This document shows positions 1 through 5,579 of a DNA stretch of 7,670 nt, piece after piece; the first letter of the stretch is position 1; each line of letters starts with the position of its first letter. This DNA is from an uncultured Peptococcaceae bacterium. GTDB lineage: Bacteria; Bacillota; Dehalobacteriia; UBA4068; UBA4997. The DNA is taken from positions 1 to 7,670 of the forward strand of contig CANQSW010000065.1 in assembly GCA_947626615.1 (NCBI GenBank), in the 5' to 3' direction. Made by a program: the position numbers and the translations under genes. A model generated the notes under the pieces. That model searched no databases. It saw nothing but the letters and a program-made list of their open reading frames with translations, and was not told the DNA's origin.

Positions 1-36
1 GACGATAGCCCGGTTCAGCTCGCGAAGCTCTGCCAT
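1..36 (-). CDS. Start of a gene cut by the window edge, possibly DNA polymerase III delta subunit (HolA)
   Basis: Only the first 12 codons are visible (MAELRELNRAIV), starting from an ATG at 36-34. A purine-rich ribosome binding site (AAAGGGG) lies 7 bases upstream, and the gene begins 24 bp after the stop of the metallo-beta-lactamase gene, so it is probably co-transcribed with it. The peptide is too short to assign by sequence. In many Bacillota holA, the clamp-loader delta subunit, directly follows comEC, and a short amphipathic N-terminus of this kind would fit. The name is therefore an inference from gene order alone. Confidence 0.5.
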   Translation of the reverse strand, partial: MAELRELNRAIV

Positions 37-60
37 ACGTTTTCCCCTTTCGCGCATTTT

Positions 61-981
61 TCAGGCGGCGGTCTCGAAGCTCAGCTCGCCGTCCTTATAG
101 ATGATCCGGCAGGAGCCGGCATGGTCGGTGCGGTAGATGTCCGCGCCCTCCGTCTGCCAATAGTCTACCACATTTTTGCCCGGATGCCCATAGTCATTAT
201 CCAAACCGCAGGATATCATCACGGCCTTGGGGTCGAATTCGGCGTACCAGTCCTCGTCATAGCTGTTTTTGCTGCCGTGATGCGGCAGCTGCAGCACCTC
301 GATGTCGGCGCAGTCTAAGTTTTCTATGGCCTCGTCCATTTCCGGCCCGACCAGGTCGCCGGTGGTCAAAAGATCAAAATCCTGATAGGAGAAGTGCAGC
401 ACCAGCGAGCCGTTATTCACGTGATCATCGTCGAACGTCTGACCCGCCTCCGGCGCCATGACTTCTATCGTAAAGTTATCGGAAAGCTGAAAAACGTCGC
501 CCGCCGCCACAAAGTTTACCGACACTTCGTTGGCTTTGGCCAAGCTCAAAAGCTGCTGCTGCTTGGTGCTGTCCTCATAACCGTCGTAGACGGCCAGCTC
601 CGCCACCGGCAGTTCGTCCAGCACGGCGAACAGGCCGCCGATGTGGTCGTTATCGGGGTGAGTGTTGAAAACCATATCCAGATGATCGAAGCCCAGACTT
701 TTGATATACGGTATCACCACCCGTTCGCCCATCAGCGTGGAATCGCCGGGCAGGCCGCCCGCGTCCACCAGCACGGCCTTGCCGTCGGCGCAGACCAAAA
801 TGGAATCGCCCTGCCCCACGTCCAGAAATATCGCCTCAAAATCGCCGGTAAGCTCCCGGCTGACCGGCCAGAAGGTGATGAAGCACGCGGCCGCCACGAT
901 AAGCAGCAGCGCCAGCAGCCTAAGCGTTCTGCTGCGGCTCTGGCGGTACATTCTCTCTATCTTCTTCATGCTCTTCCTCAT
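61..981 (-). CDS. Membrane-anchored ComEC-type metallo-beta-lactamase (detached ComEC C-terminal domain)
   Basis: This 306-residue protein matches the C-terminal metallo-beta-lactamase domain of ComEC/Rec2, proposed to be the nuclease that degrades the non-transported strand during DNA uptake. It begins with a very basic stretch (about residues 1-21), then one hydrophobic segment (about 21-40), then the domain. Visible motifs are the ComEC hallmark DVGQGDS (54-60), the metal-binding HPDNDH (108-113), TTGDL with a likely metal-ligand Asp209, PHHGSKNS (233-240) and YGHP (264-267). The basic N-terminus followed by one membrane span predicts that the catalytic domain faces outward. The ATG at 981 has GAGG 7 bases upstream. 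The frame is closed by TAG at 994-996, so it cannot extend into comEC. It overlaps the 3' end of comEC by 62 bp in another frame. Internal ATGs at residues 5 and 11 are alternative starts; the first has the best-placed ribosome binding site. In most bacteria this domain is fused to the channel. A free-standing MBL hydrolase of other function is possible, but position and motifs favour the ComEC role. Confidence 0.9.
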   Translation of the reverse strand: MRKSMKKIERMYRQSRSRTLRLLALLLIVAAACFITFWPVSRELTGDFEAIFLDVGQGDSILVCADGKAVLVDAGGLPGDSTLMGERVVIPYIKSLGFDHLDMVFNTHPDNDHIGGLFAVLDELPVAELAVYDGYEDSTKQQQLLSLAKANEVSVNFVAAGDVFQLSDNFTIEVMAPEAGQTFDDDHVNNGSLVLHFSYQDFDLLTTGDLVGPEMDEAIENLDCADIEVLQLPHHGSKNSYDEDWYAEFDPKAVMISCGLDNDYGHPGKNVVDYWQTEGADIYRTDHAGSCRIIYKDGELSFETAA

Positions 982-2482
982 ATTTTGACCTCGCTAAGAT
1001 AAAATACGCCGCAAAAAGCAGCAAATAATAAACCAATATCGCGCCCCAGCCAGGGCTCACCGTATATTGAAACGCCTGCGGCAGCCGGGCAAAAAGCTCC
1101 GCCAGACGATACGTCCCTTCGGCGCAAAGGCCCGCGCCGGCCAGAGGGATAAGACTGAGCCCAAACGGCGCCAGCAGCATCGCCAGCAGCATGAGCAGCA
1201 CCACCACGCCCGCCGACACCACGACCAGCGGCGAGACGACCACGCCGATAAAAGAAACGACGTGGAAAAAATACGCCGTCGCCGGCAGCGTCATTGCCTG
1301 GGCCGCGAAGCTGACGGCAAGCGCCTGATTTTTCAGCAGCAGCCGCCAAAGCCCGGCCGTAAAAACGATACCGGCCGTCGCCAGAAAAGAAAGGATAAAG
1401 CCGGGCTGCGTCAGCCACAGCGGGCGAAAAAGCAGTAGCAGAAAGGCCGCCCCGATCAGGGCGCGCGGCGCGGCATGAGGCCGCAGCAGCAGCGCGCCGG
1501 CCAGCGTTGCCAGCAGCATAACGGTGGCCCGCAGCACCGAGGCCGAAAACCCGACCACGCAGTCAAAGAACAAAACGGCCAGCGCCGTGCAGATCAAAGG
1601 GAATTTATAACTCAGCGCCAGACGGCGGCGCAGCGCGCCAAACACCACCCCGGCCAACATGACCACGTAACCGATATGCAGACCGGAGACGGCAAAAACG
1701 TGCATAACGCCCGTCTGCTGCAAAACGCCGGTCTGCCCGTTGGTGAGCATACCCGTTTCCCCGAAGCCAATGCCCTTGAGCAGAGCCTGCTGCAACGGCG
1801 GCAGCGGCTGCATCGCGGCGTATACCCTCTCCCGTATCGCCTCGCCCAGAGCTAGCGGCGTGAATTTCCCGGCCAGCTTGCTGAAGCTGAGCCCGCCCGG
1901 CACTGGCTGGAGCATCGCGCTGACGCCGCGCCCGGCCAGATAGCCGTTTGCCGCCACGTTCAGGTTATGCGTCTGGCTGAATTCCCGCACGACGCCGGCA
2001 ACGCTTATTTTATCGCCCACTTTGGGCCGCACAGGCGAGCCGATCACCAGCAGTCGGCCACGCCAGCCGCGCTCCTCTTTGCCTGCCAGCACGAACGTAT
2101 ACGTGCCGCTATTATATTCCGCCAGTTGGCTGAAATAATTTTCTTCGTCGCTGCTCACCTCGACCACGCGGCCGGAAAAGAACACGGCCTCGTCCGCTGG
2201 TATGGGGAAGCTCGCCAGCTGCGCCTGCGCCATACCGCCCCAGAGCAGGCCCAGCAGGATAAAGGCCGGATACATAAGCTCCGGCACGCGGGCCAACAGG
2301 CTGCCAAGCAGCAAAAGCAGCACCGCACCCAGCAGATAAGGCAGCAGGCCGACGGCAAAGCCGCAGGCGGCGGCCAGAGCCAGTCCGAGGATAAACGCCA
2401 GCATCGCGAGATAGAGGAACCATTCGGCCTGCCGGCGGTATAATGCTCCCAAAAAGTCGGCGGCGTCCTTAAACGGTAACAT
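920..2482 (-). CDS. comEC: ComEC/Rec2 DNA-uptake channel, without its nuclease domain
   Basis: This 520-residue polytopic membrane protein is the channel through which single-stranded DNA enters the cytoplasm during transformation. It begins with several hydrophobic segments (about residues 20-85). A soluble OB-like N-terminal domain (DUF4131 type, about 98-190) follows. The Competence domain then carries the family signature HVFAVSGLHIGY (261-272) and several more membrane helices up to about residue 500. The last 25 residues are strongly acidic (KYEEEHEEDREN) and end at TAG 920-922. Usual ComEC proteins run to roughly 750-800 residues because a metallo-beta-lactamase domain follows. Here that domain is the next gene, overlapping by 62 bp in the +1 frame. 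The ATG at 2482 lies inside the last codons of comEA (14-bp overlap). Its ribosome binding site is weak (GAGG 12 bases away), which suggests translational coupling to comEA. The symbol refers to the channel part only. Confidence 0.93.
   Translation of the reverse strand: MLPFKDAADFLGALYRRQAEWFLYLAMLAFILGLALAAACGFAVGLLPYLLGAVLLLLLGSLLARVPELMYPAFILLGLLWGGMAQAQLASFPIPADEAVFFSGRVVEVSSDEENYFSQLAEYNSGTYTFVLAGKEERGWRGRLLVIGSPVRPKVGDKISVAGVVREFSQTHNLNVAANGYLAGRGVSAMLQPVPGGLSFSKLAGKFTPLALGEAIRERVYAAMQPLPPLQQALLKGIGFGETGMLTNGQTGVLQQTGVMHVFAVSGLHIGYVVMLAGVVFGALRRRLALSYKFPLICTALAVLFFDCVVGFSASVLRATVMLLATLAGALLLRPHAAPRALIGAAFLLLLFRPLWLTQPGFILSFLATAGIVFTAGLWRLLLKNQALAVSFAAQAMTLPATAYFFHVVSFIGVVVSPLVVVSAGVVVLLMLLAMLLAPFGLSLIPLAGAGLCAEGTYRLAELFARLPQAFQYTVSPGWGAILVYYLLLFAAYFILARSKYEEEHEEDRENVPPEPQQNA
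989..992 (-). promoter_or_regulatory. Ribosome binding site of the ComEC-type metallo-beta-lactamase gene, inside comEC
   Basis: The minus strand reads GAGG, then 7 bases, then ATG at 981. Because it lies inside the comEC coding sequence, it supports separate initiation of the downstream gene instead of a frameshift fusion. A second AGGA lies just after the first ATG and could serve the ATG at residue 5. Confidence 0.55.
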
Positions 2483-3122
2483 GGTCGATGATATCCTCGT
2501 ATATTTTGTTGCCGATACCCTCCACGCCCAGCAGCTCCTCCTTATAGCGGAAGCCGTTGTGCTTGACGCGATAGTCGATGATCGCCTGCGCCTTCACCTC
2601 GCCGATACCGGGCAGCTGCTGCAATTCCTCCAAAGATGCGGCGTTCAGGTCTACCAGAGGCAGGTCCTCCGGCGCGTCTGCCGACGCGGCCAGCAGATCG
2701 TTAGTCAGCCAGGGCGTCACGTCCAGCGGGTCGTCGCCGCTTCTGATATGATAGGCGTCGCCATGCTCCGGCTGGTGCGAGAGATCGACCTCGCTCATAT
2801 CGCCGGCCGCTTTCAGCCCGGCAAATTCCAGCAGCTCGCGTAGCGTCGTATCGCCGCCAAGCGCATAATAGCCCTTGTGCGCCACCGCGCCGCTTATCTG
2901 CACGATGATCTCGTCCGAAGCTCTTGTATCGTCAAAGCCTGCCACAGCGCGGATAGCGGCGGCCTGCACAGCGCCCGGCTGCACGCCGCTGATATAAGCC
3001 GCGTATTGCACGCCCAGCCCGAAGCAGAGCAGCAGCACGGCTGGCACGGCGATCAGATAGCGCGCGTCCAGACGGCGTTTCGGTCTGCTCTCCTGTTCGG
3101 TATCCGGCTTTGCCGCTGCCAT
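2469..3122 (-). CDS. comEA: ComEA competence DNA receptor (SLBB plus helix-hairpin-helix)
   Basis: ComEA binds incoming double-stranded DNA at the outer face of the membrane and passes it to ComEC. This 217-residue protein has a basic N-terminus (KRRLDAR), one membrane anchor (about residues 22-45), an SLBB domain (about 71-126, from IIVQISGAV to the GDAYHI segment), a short linker, and a C-terminal tandem helix-hairpin-helix DNA-binding domain (about 157-215). The hallmark VDLNAAS is at 157-163 and the two hairpins are LPGIG (170-174) and VEGIG (200-204). Length and domain order are those of Gram-positive ComEA. The ATG at 3122 has a perfect AGGAGG 7 bases upstream. A promoter lies just ahead (3157-3184), so this is the first gene of the comEA-comEC-metallo-beta-lactamase unit. 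Its stop codon overlaps the comEC start. Confidence 0.95.
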   Translation of the reverse strand: MAAAKPDTEQESRPKRRLDARYLIAVPAVLLLCFGLGVQYAAYISGVQPGAVQAAAIRAVAGFDDTRASDEIIVQISGAVAHKGYYALGGDTTLRELLEFAGLKAAGDMSEVDLSHQPEHGDAYHIRSGDDPLDVTPWLTNDLLAASADAPEDLPLVDLNAASLEELQQLPGIGEVKAQAIIDYRVKHNGFRYKEELLGVEGIGNKIYEDIIDHVTV

Positions 3123-3156
3123 AGCCCCGCCTCCTCAGAGTTTTATCGACGCTTTT

Positions 3157-3184
3157 ATTTTAGCACATCGGCAGGCAAAGTCAG
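3157..3184 (-). promoter_or_regulatory. Predicted sigma-A promoter of the comEA operon
   Basis: On the minus strand a -35 hexamer CTGACT (3179-3184, 4 of 6 to consensus) is followed after 16 bases by TAAAAT (3157-3162), preceded by an extended -10 TGC. It sits about 35 bases upstream of the comEA ATG. It lies after the terminator at 3228-3264, so it would be the first promoter to drive the competence genes. Confidence 0.6.
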
Positions 3185-3227
3185 ACGTTTTTTGACAAAA
3201 AAATCCGTCGTTTCGCAAAATTTTTAC

Positions 3228-3264
3228 AAAAAGAGGGCCTCGCGCATGGCAAAGCCCTCTTTTT
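3228..3264. terminator. Bidirectional intrinsic terminator after the lipoprotein gene
   Basis: The arms AAAAAGAGGGC (3228-3238) and GCCCTCTTTTT (3254-3264) form a perfect 11-bp stem with a 15-base loop. A GC-rich core is flanked by A and T runs, so the structure ends in a U-tract when read from either strand. On the minus strand it lies 44 bases after the lipoprotein stop and isolates that unit from the comEA promoter. The rest of the 185-bp gap 3123-3307 holds the comEA promoter and an AT-rich dyad. Confidence 0.85.
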
Positions 3265-3307
3265 TCGGTCAAATCAAGTCGCGTTCCGGCTAAATAATGC
3301 GGGCGGC

Positions 3308-4132
3308 TTATTCCGCCAGCATATCGTCCAGAGACATTTCGGGATAATCGGCCAAATCGTCCGGCAGTTCAACGGTAACGCCGCCGATAGCGATAACGTC
3401 AATGGTCACCTTCATGGTCATGTTCATGGTACTGCCGCTCATGGTCATGGAGAGATCCAGCGGCATTTCCAAAGAAGTAATATTGCCGTCAGCGTCAAGA
3501 TGTACGGTATAGGACAGCGAGTTGATAGTCATGTCGTCGCCCTCGCCCAGAGTGCCGACCGCGTCGCCAACCAAACCGATCAGCGCATCGCTCATCTTAG
3601 CGCCGTCGATCGTCATGGTAACGACCTTGCCGTCGCCCTCGTCAGCCACAGTGGATTCCAGTACCATATCTTCTTCGAGCTCGTCCAGGCCGGTAGAATC
3701 TACCATAGCCTCCTCCATATCCACAGGCATCTTATACTTGAGTTCGCTGTCGGGCATATTGTAGTACATATAGCCGTCGGCATAATAAATTTCCATGCCC
3801 ATCTCGCCGGCGTCCATGGCGGACATATCCTGCGTCAAAACGTAGGCCATCTTATAATCGTTTTCGCCCACCTGTTCGGTCTGCACGGTGCCGGTCGTCG
3901 TAAAGGCGAAAGTGCCTTCGTCGCCCAGCTCAGGCATAGACATGGTCATGTCCATCGTCAGATCGTAGGCCGCGCTGTCGGCGTCGTTCATGGCTTCGTT
4001 GGCCTTCTCCACCATCTGATACGGCGTCAGCTCCTCGCTGACCTTGTCCTGCCCGCCGCCGCCGCAGGCCGCCAGCGCCACCAGCAGCAGCGCCGCCAAA
4101 ACGAGTGCCAAAAGTTTCTTCATTTTCATCAT
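3308..4132 (-). CDS. Methionine-rich secreted lipoprotein of unknown function (resembles DUF6612/LppX-like lipoproteins)
   Basis: This 274-residue protein begins with a lipoprotein signal peptide: MMKMKK, a hydrophobic core (about 7-19) and the lipobox LAAC, so Cys23 would be lipidated, followed by a GGGG spacer. The mature part is acidic. It is made of alternating beta-type segments with repeated TMxM patterns, and ends with a conserved-looking VELPDDLADYP segment. This resembles the DUF6612 and mycobacterial LppX/LprG-like lipoproteins, half-barrels exposed on the membrane surface; that link comes from remembered pattern only. I count about 31 methionines (roughly 11 percent), no arginine, no tryptophan and no cysteine beyond the lipid one. 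The ATG at 4132 has AGGAGG 5 bases upstream (8 before the second ATG), but that site lies in a hairpin at 4136-4168. It starts 58 bp after the aminotransferase stop with no clear promoter of its own, so co-transcription is likely. It ends before the terminator at 3228-3264. Confidence 0.8.
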   Translation of the reverse strand: MMKMKKLLALVLAALLLVALAACGGGGQDKVSEELTPYQMVEKANEAMNDADSAAYDLTMDMTMSMPELGDEGTFAFTTTGTVQTEQVGENDYKMAYVLTQDMSAMDAGEMGMEIYYADGYMYYNMPDSELKYKMPVDMEEAMVDSTGLDELEEDMVLESTVADEGDGKVVTMTIDGAKMSDALIGLVGDAVGTLGEGDDMTINSLSYTVHLDADGNITSLEMPLDLSMTMSGSTMNMTMKVTIDVIAIGGVTVELPDDLADYPEMSLDDMLAE

Positions 4133-4135
4133 TCC

Positions 4136-4168
4136 AGCCTCCTAATAAAATTTTTTTATTAGGAGGCT
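4136..4168 (-). promoter_or_regulatory. Perfect 15-bp hairpin enclosing the lipoprotein Shine-Dalgarno sequence
   Basis: The arms at 4136-4150 and 4154-4168 are exact reverse complements around a 3-base loop. On the minus-strand transcript the first arm begins AGCCUCCU and the second ends AGGAGGCU, so the AGGAGG ribosome binding site of the lipoprotein (4138-4143) would be fully paired. No U-tract follows on either strand, which argues against a terminator. The likely role is translational control of the lipoprotein, for example by temperature, a ligand or a protein. That role is inferred; the inverted repeat itself is seen directly. Confidence 0.7.
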
Positions 4169-4190
4169 CTTGGCCGGACTAAAAACAATG

Positions 4191-5471
4191 TTATGCCTGC
4201 TTTTCCGCCAGCAGCTTCTCCACGCTGGCCAGTTTGACGCAAAGGCAGAAAAGCTCCGCCGCCACTTTAAGGTCCTCCACCGGCGGCATCGAGGGCGCCA
4301 GACGGATATTTTTATCCTCCGGGTCCTTGCCATAGGGATAAGTCGCCCCCGCCCCGGTCAGCTCCACGCCGGCCTCCTTGCACATGGCCACCACGCGCTT
4401 GGCCAGCCCCGGCATCGTGTTGAAGGACATAAAATAGCCGCCCTTGGGGGTCGTCCAATCGGCGCAGCCAAGATCGCCCAGCTCTCTTTGCAGCGTCTCG
4501 GCCACCATTTGGAACTTCGGCCGCAAAATATCGGCGTGTTTGGCCATGTGGCGCAGCAAACCAGCCCTGTCGCCGAAGAAGGCGACGTGACGCAGCTGGT
4601 TCAGCTTGTCGTGGCCGATAGTCTGCACGGACATCAGCTTTTTAACGTATTTTATCGTTTCCGGCCCGGCGGCAAAGGCGGCCAGCCCCGCGCCTGGGAA
4701 GGTGATCTTGGAGGTGGAGCCGAAGATATACGGCCGCTCCGGGTGACCCGCCGCGGCACATTCCGCCAGAAAATCAGGAATCTCCGCCTGGTCGTCCATA
4801 TCCAGATGATGCACGCAGTAAGCGTTATCCCAGAAAACGCGGAAATCCGCCGCCGCCGTGGGCATGGCGGCCATACGGCGCACCGTTGCAGCGCTGTACA
4901 CGCAGCCTTCCGGGTTGGAATACTTCGGCACGCACCAAATGCCCTTCACCTGCGGGTCGTCTTTCACCAGCTTTTCCACCGCGTCCATATCCGGGCCCTG
5001 CGGCGTCATCGGTACGTTGATGAGCTCAAAGCCGAACGCCTCCGTCACGCCGAAATGCCGGTCATAGCCGGGCACGGGGCAAAGGAATTTGATCTTCCCC
5101 TGATCCTTCCACGGCTTTTCGCCGGGCAAAACGCCGAAAACGTAGGCGCGCATAACGGTATCGTACATGATGTTCAGGCTGGAGTTACCAAAAACGATGA
5201 CGCTATCTTCTGGCACGGACATAAATTCCGCCATAAAGCGCTTGGCCTCCGGCAGACCGTCCAGCACGCCGTAATTTCTGGCGTCGGTGCCGTCGGCGGC
5301 CGTCGTCTGCTTGATATCCAGCATGGGCAGCGAAAGATCGAGCTGCGCCTTGCTGGGTTTGCCGCGCGACATATTGAGCGAGAGCCCCAGCTTCTTATAA
5401 TCTTCGTATTCTTTGGTCAATTCTGCCTGCATTTTCTGCAGTTCCGCGGTATTCATTGCACTCAGGCGCAA
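4191..5471 (-). CDS. PLP-dependent class I/II aminotransferase, type Ic aspartate aminotransferase-like
   Basis: This 426-residue cytoplasmic enzyme belongs to fold-type I PLP aminotransferases. The early segment with NMSRGKPS (33-40) and the overall layout resemble the type Ic aspartate aminotransferase group (Aminotran_MocR family, PF12897, as in corynebacterial AspT). Visible active-site features are SNPEG (185-189, Asn186 contacting PLP), DNAY (215-218, Asp215 on the pyridine nitrogen and Tyr218 on the PLP oxygen), STSK (252-255, Lys255 forming the Schiff base) and NIRLAPS (388-394, Arg390 binding the substrate carboxylate). It probably moves amino groups between aspartate or another amino acid and 2-oxoglutarate; the exact substrate cannot be read. 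The start is a TTG at 5471 with AGGAGG 8 bases upstream. An ATG at codon 6 would lie 23 bases from that site, too far. A promoter is present at 5521-5549. The lipoprotein gene follows with no terminator between them. Confidence 0.88.
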   Translation of the reverse strand: MRLSAMNTAELQKMQAELTKEYEDYKKLGLSLNMSRGKPSKAQLDLSLPMLDIKQTTAADGTDARNYGVLDGLPEAKRFMAEFMSVPEDSVIVFGNSSLNIMYDTVMRAYVFGVLPGEKPWKDQGKIKFLCPVPGYDRHFGVTEAFGFELINVPMTPQGPDMDAVEKLVKDDPQVKGIWCVPKYSNPEGCVYSAATVRRMAAMPTAAADFRVFWDNAYCVHHLDMDDQAEIPDFLAECAAAGHPERPYIFGSTSKITFPGAGLAAFAAGPETIKYVKKLMSVQTIGHDKLNQLRHVAFFGDRAGLLRHMAKHADILRPKFQMVAETLQRELGDLGCADWTTPKGGYFMSFNTMPGLAKRVVAMCKEAGVELTGAGATYPYGKDPEDKNIRLAPSMPPVEDLKVAAELFCLCVKLASVEKLLAEKQA

Positions 5472-5479
5472 GAAGATCG

Positions 5480-5485
5480 CCTCCT
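5480..5485 (-). promoter_or_regulatory. Consensus ribosome binding site that selects the TTG start of the aminotransferase
   Basis: The minus strand reads AGGAGG followed by 8 bases and TTG (5471-5469). The first ATG (5456-5454) would be 23 bases away, beyond usable spacing, so the site decides in favour of the TTG. Confidence 0.7.
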
Positions 5486-5520
5486 AGATAACGTTTTATA
5501 TTGTTTTTTCGACCCAAAAC

Positions 5521-5549
5521 AGTATAACATTTTTTGCCCGCCATAACAA
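5521..5549 (-). promoter_or_regulatory. Predicted sigma-A promoter of the aminotransferase-lipoprotein unit
   Basis: On the minus strand TTGTTA (5544-5549) is separated by exactly 17 bases from TATACT (5521-5526), which also has an extended -10 TG. The leader to the TTG start would be about 45 bases. This is the best-looking promoter in the window. A copy of a direct repeat lies in its spacer and a second copy just upstream. No terminator for the preceding deacetylase gene is visible, so some read-through from it is possible. Confidence 0.75.
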
Positions 5550-5574
5550 GCCCGTTAGCGCATTTTTTTGCCCG
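5528..5574. repeat. Pair of direct repeats around the aminotransferase promoter
   Basis: On the plus strand CATTTTTTGCCCG (5528-5540) recurs as CATTTTTTTGCCCG (5561-5574), differing only by one T. They are 20 bases apart, roughly three helical turns from start to start. One copy lies between the -10 and -35 elements and the other upstream of the -35, positions typical of an operator pair. A chance repeat of A/T runs, or UP-element-like A-tracts, is also possible. Confidence 0.45.
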
Positions 5575-5579
5575 GAGGT

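Noticed and set aside
920..993. Programmed ribosomal frameshift joining ComEC to its nuclease domain
   Set aside because: I see no convincing +1 slippery site or stimulator, and a well-placed ribosome binding site and ATG explain separate initiation; not fully excluded.
394..1002. Plus-strand open frame of about 200 codons opposite the metallo-beta-lactamase gene
   Set aside because: Composition of a shadow frame (His/Gln/Arg-rich), no domain, and it lies across two well-supported minus-strand genes.
3500..4162. Plus-strand open frame of about 220 codons opposite the lipoprotein
   Set aside because: His- and Val-rich because it mirrors Met- and Asp-rich codons of the lipoprotein; no domain, and it reads through the hairpin region.
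4136..4168. Hairpin considered as an intrinsic terminator for the aminotransferase gene
   Set aside because: Neither strand has a U-tract after the stem; the minus strand runs straight into GGAATGATG, the lipoprotein start.
4144..4185. Possible promoter for the lipoprotein (TTTAGT, 16 bases, TAATAA)
   Set aside because: The -35 matches only 3 of 6 and the -10 lies within the hairpin; a promoter there is not convincing, although a mapped start site could revive it.
4170..5546. Open frame of about 458 codons on the plus strand, fully antisense to the aminotransferase
   Set aside because: Its translation is rich in His, Arg and Gln with no recognisable domain, as expected for the reverse of a GC-biased gene. 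The minus-strand frame has all aminotransferase active-site residues, a promoter and a ribosome binding site.
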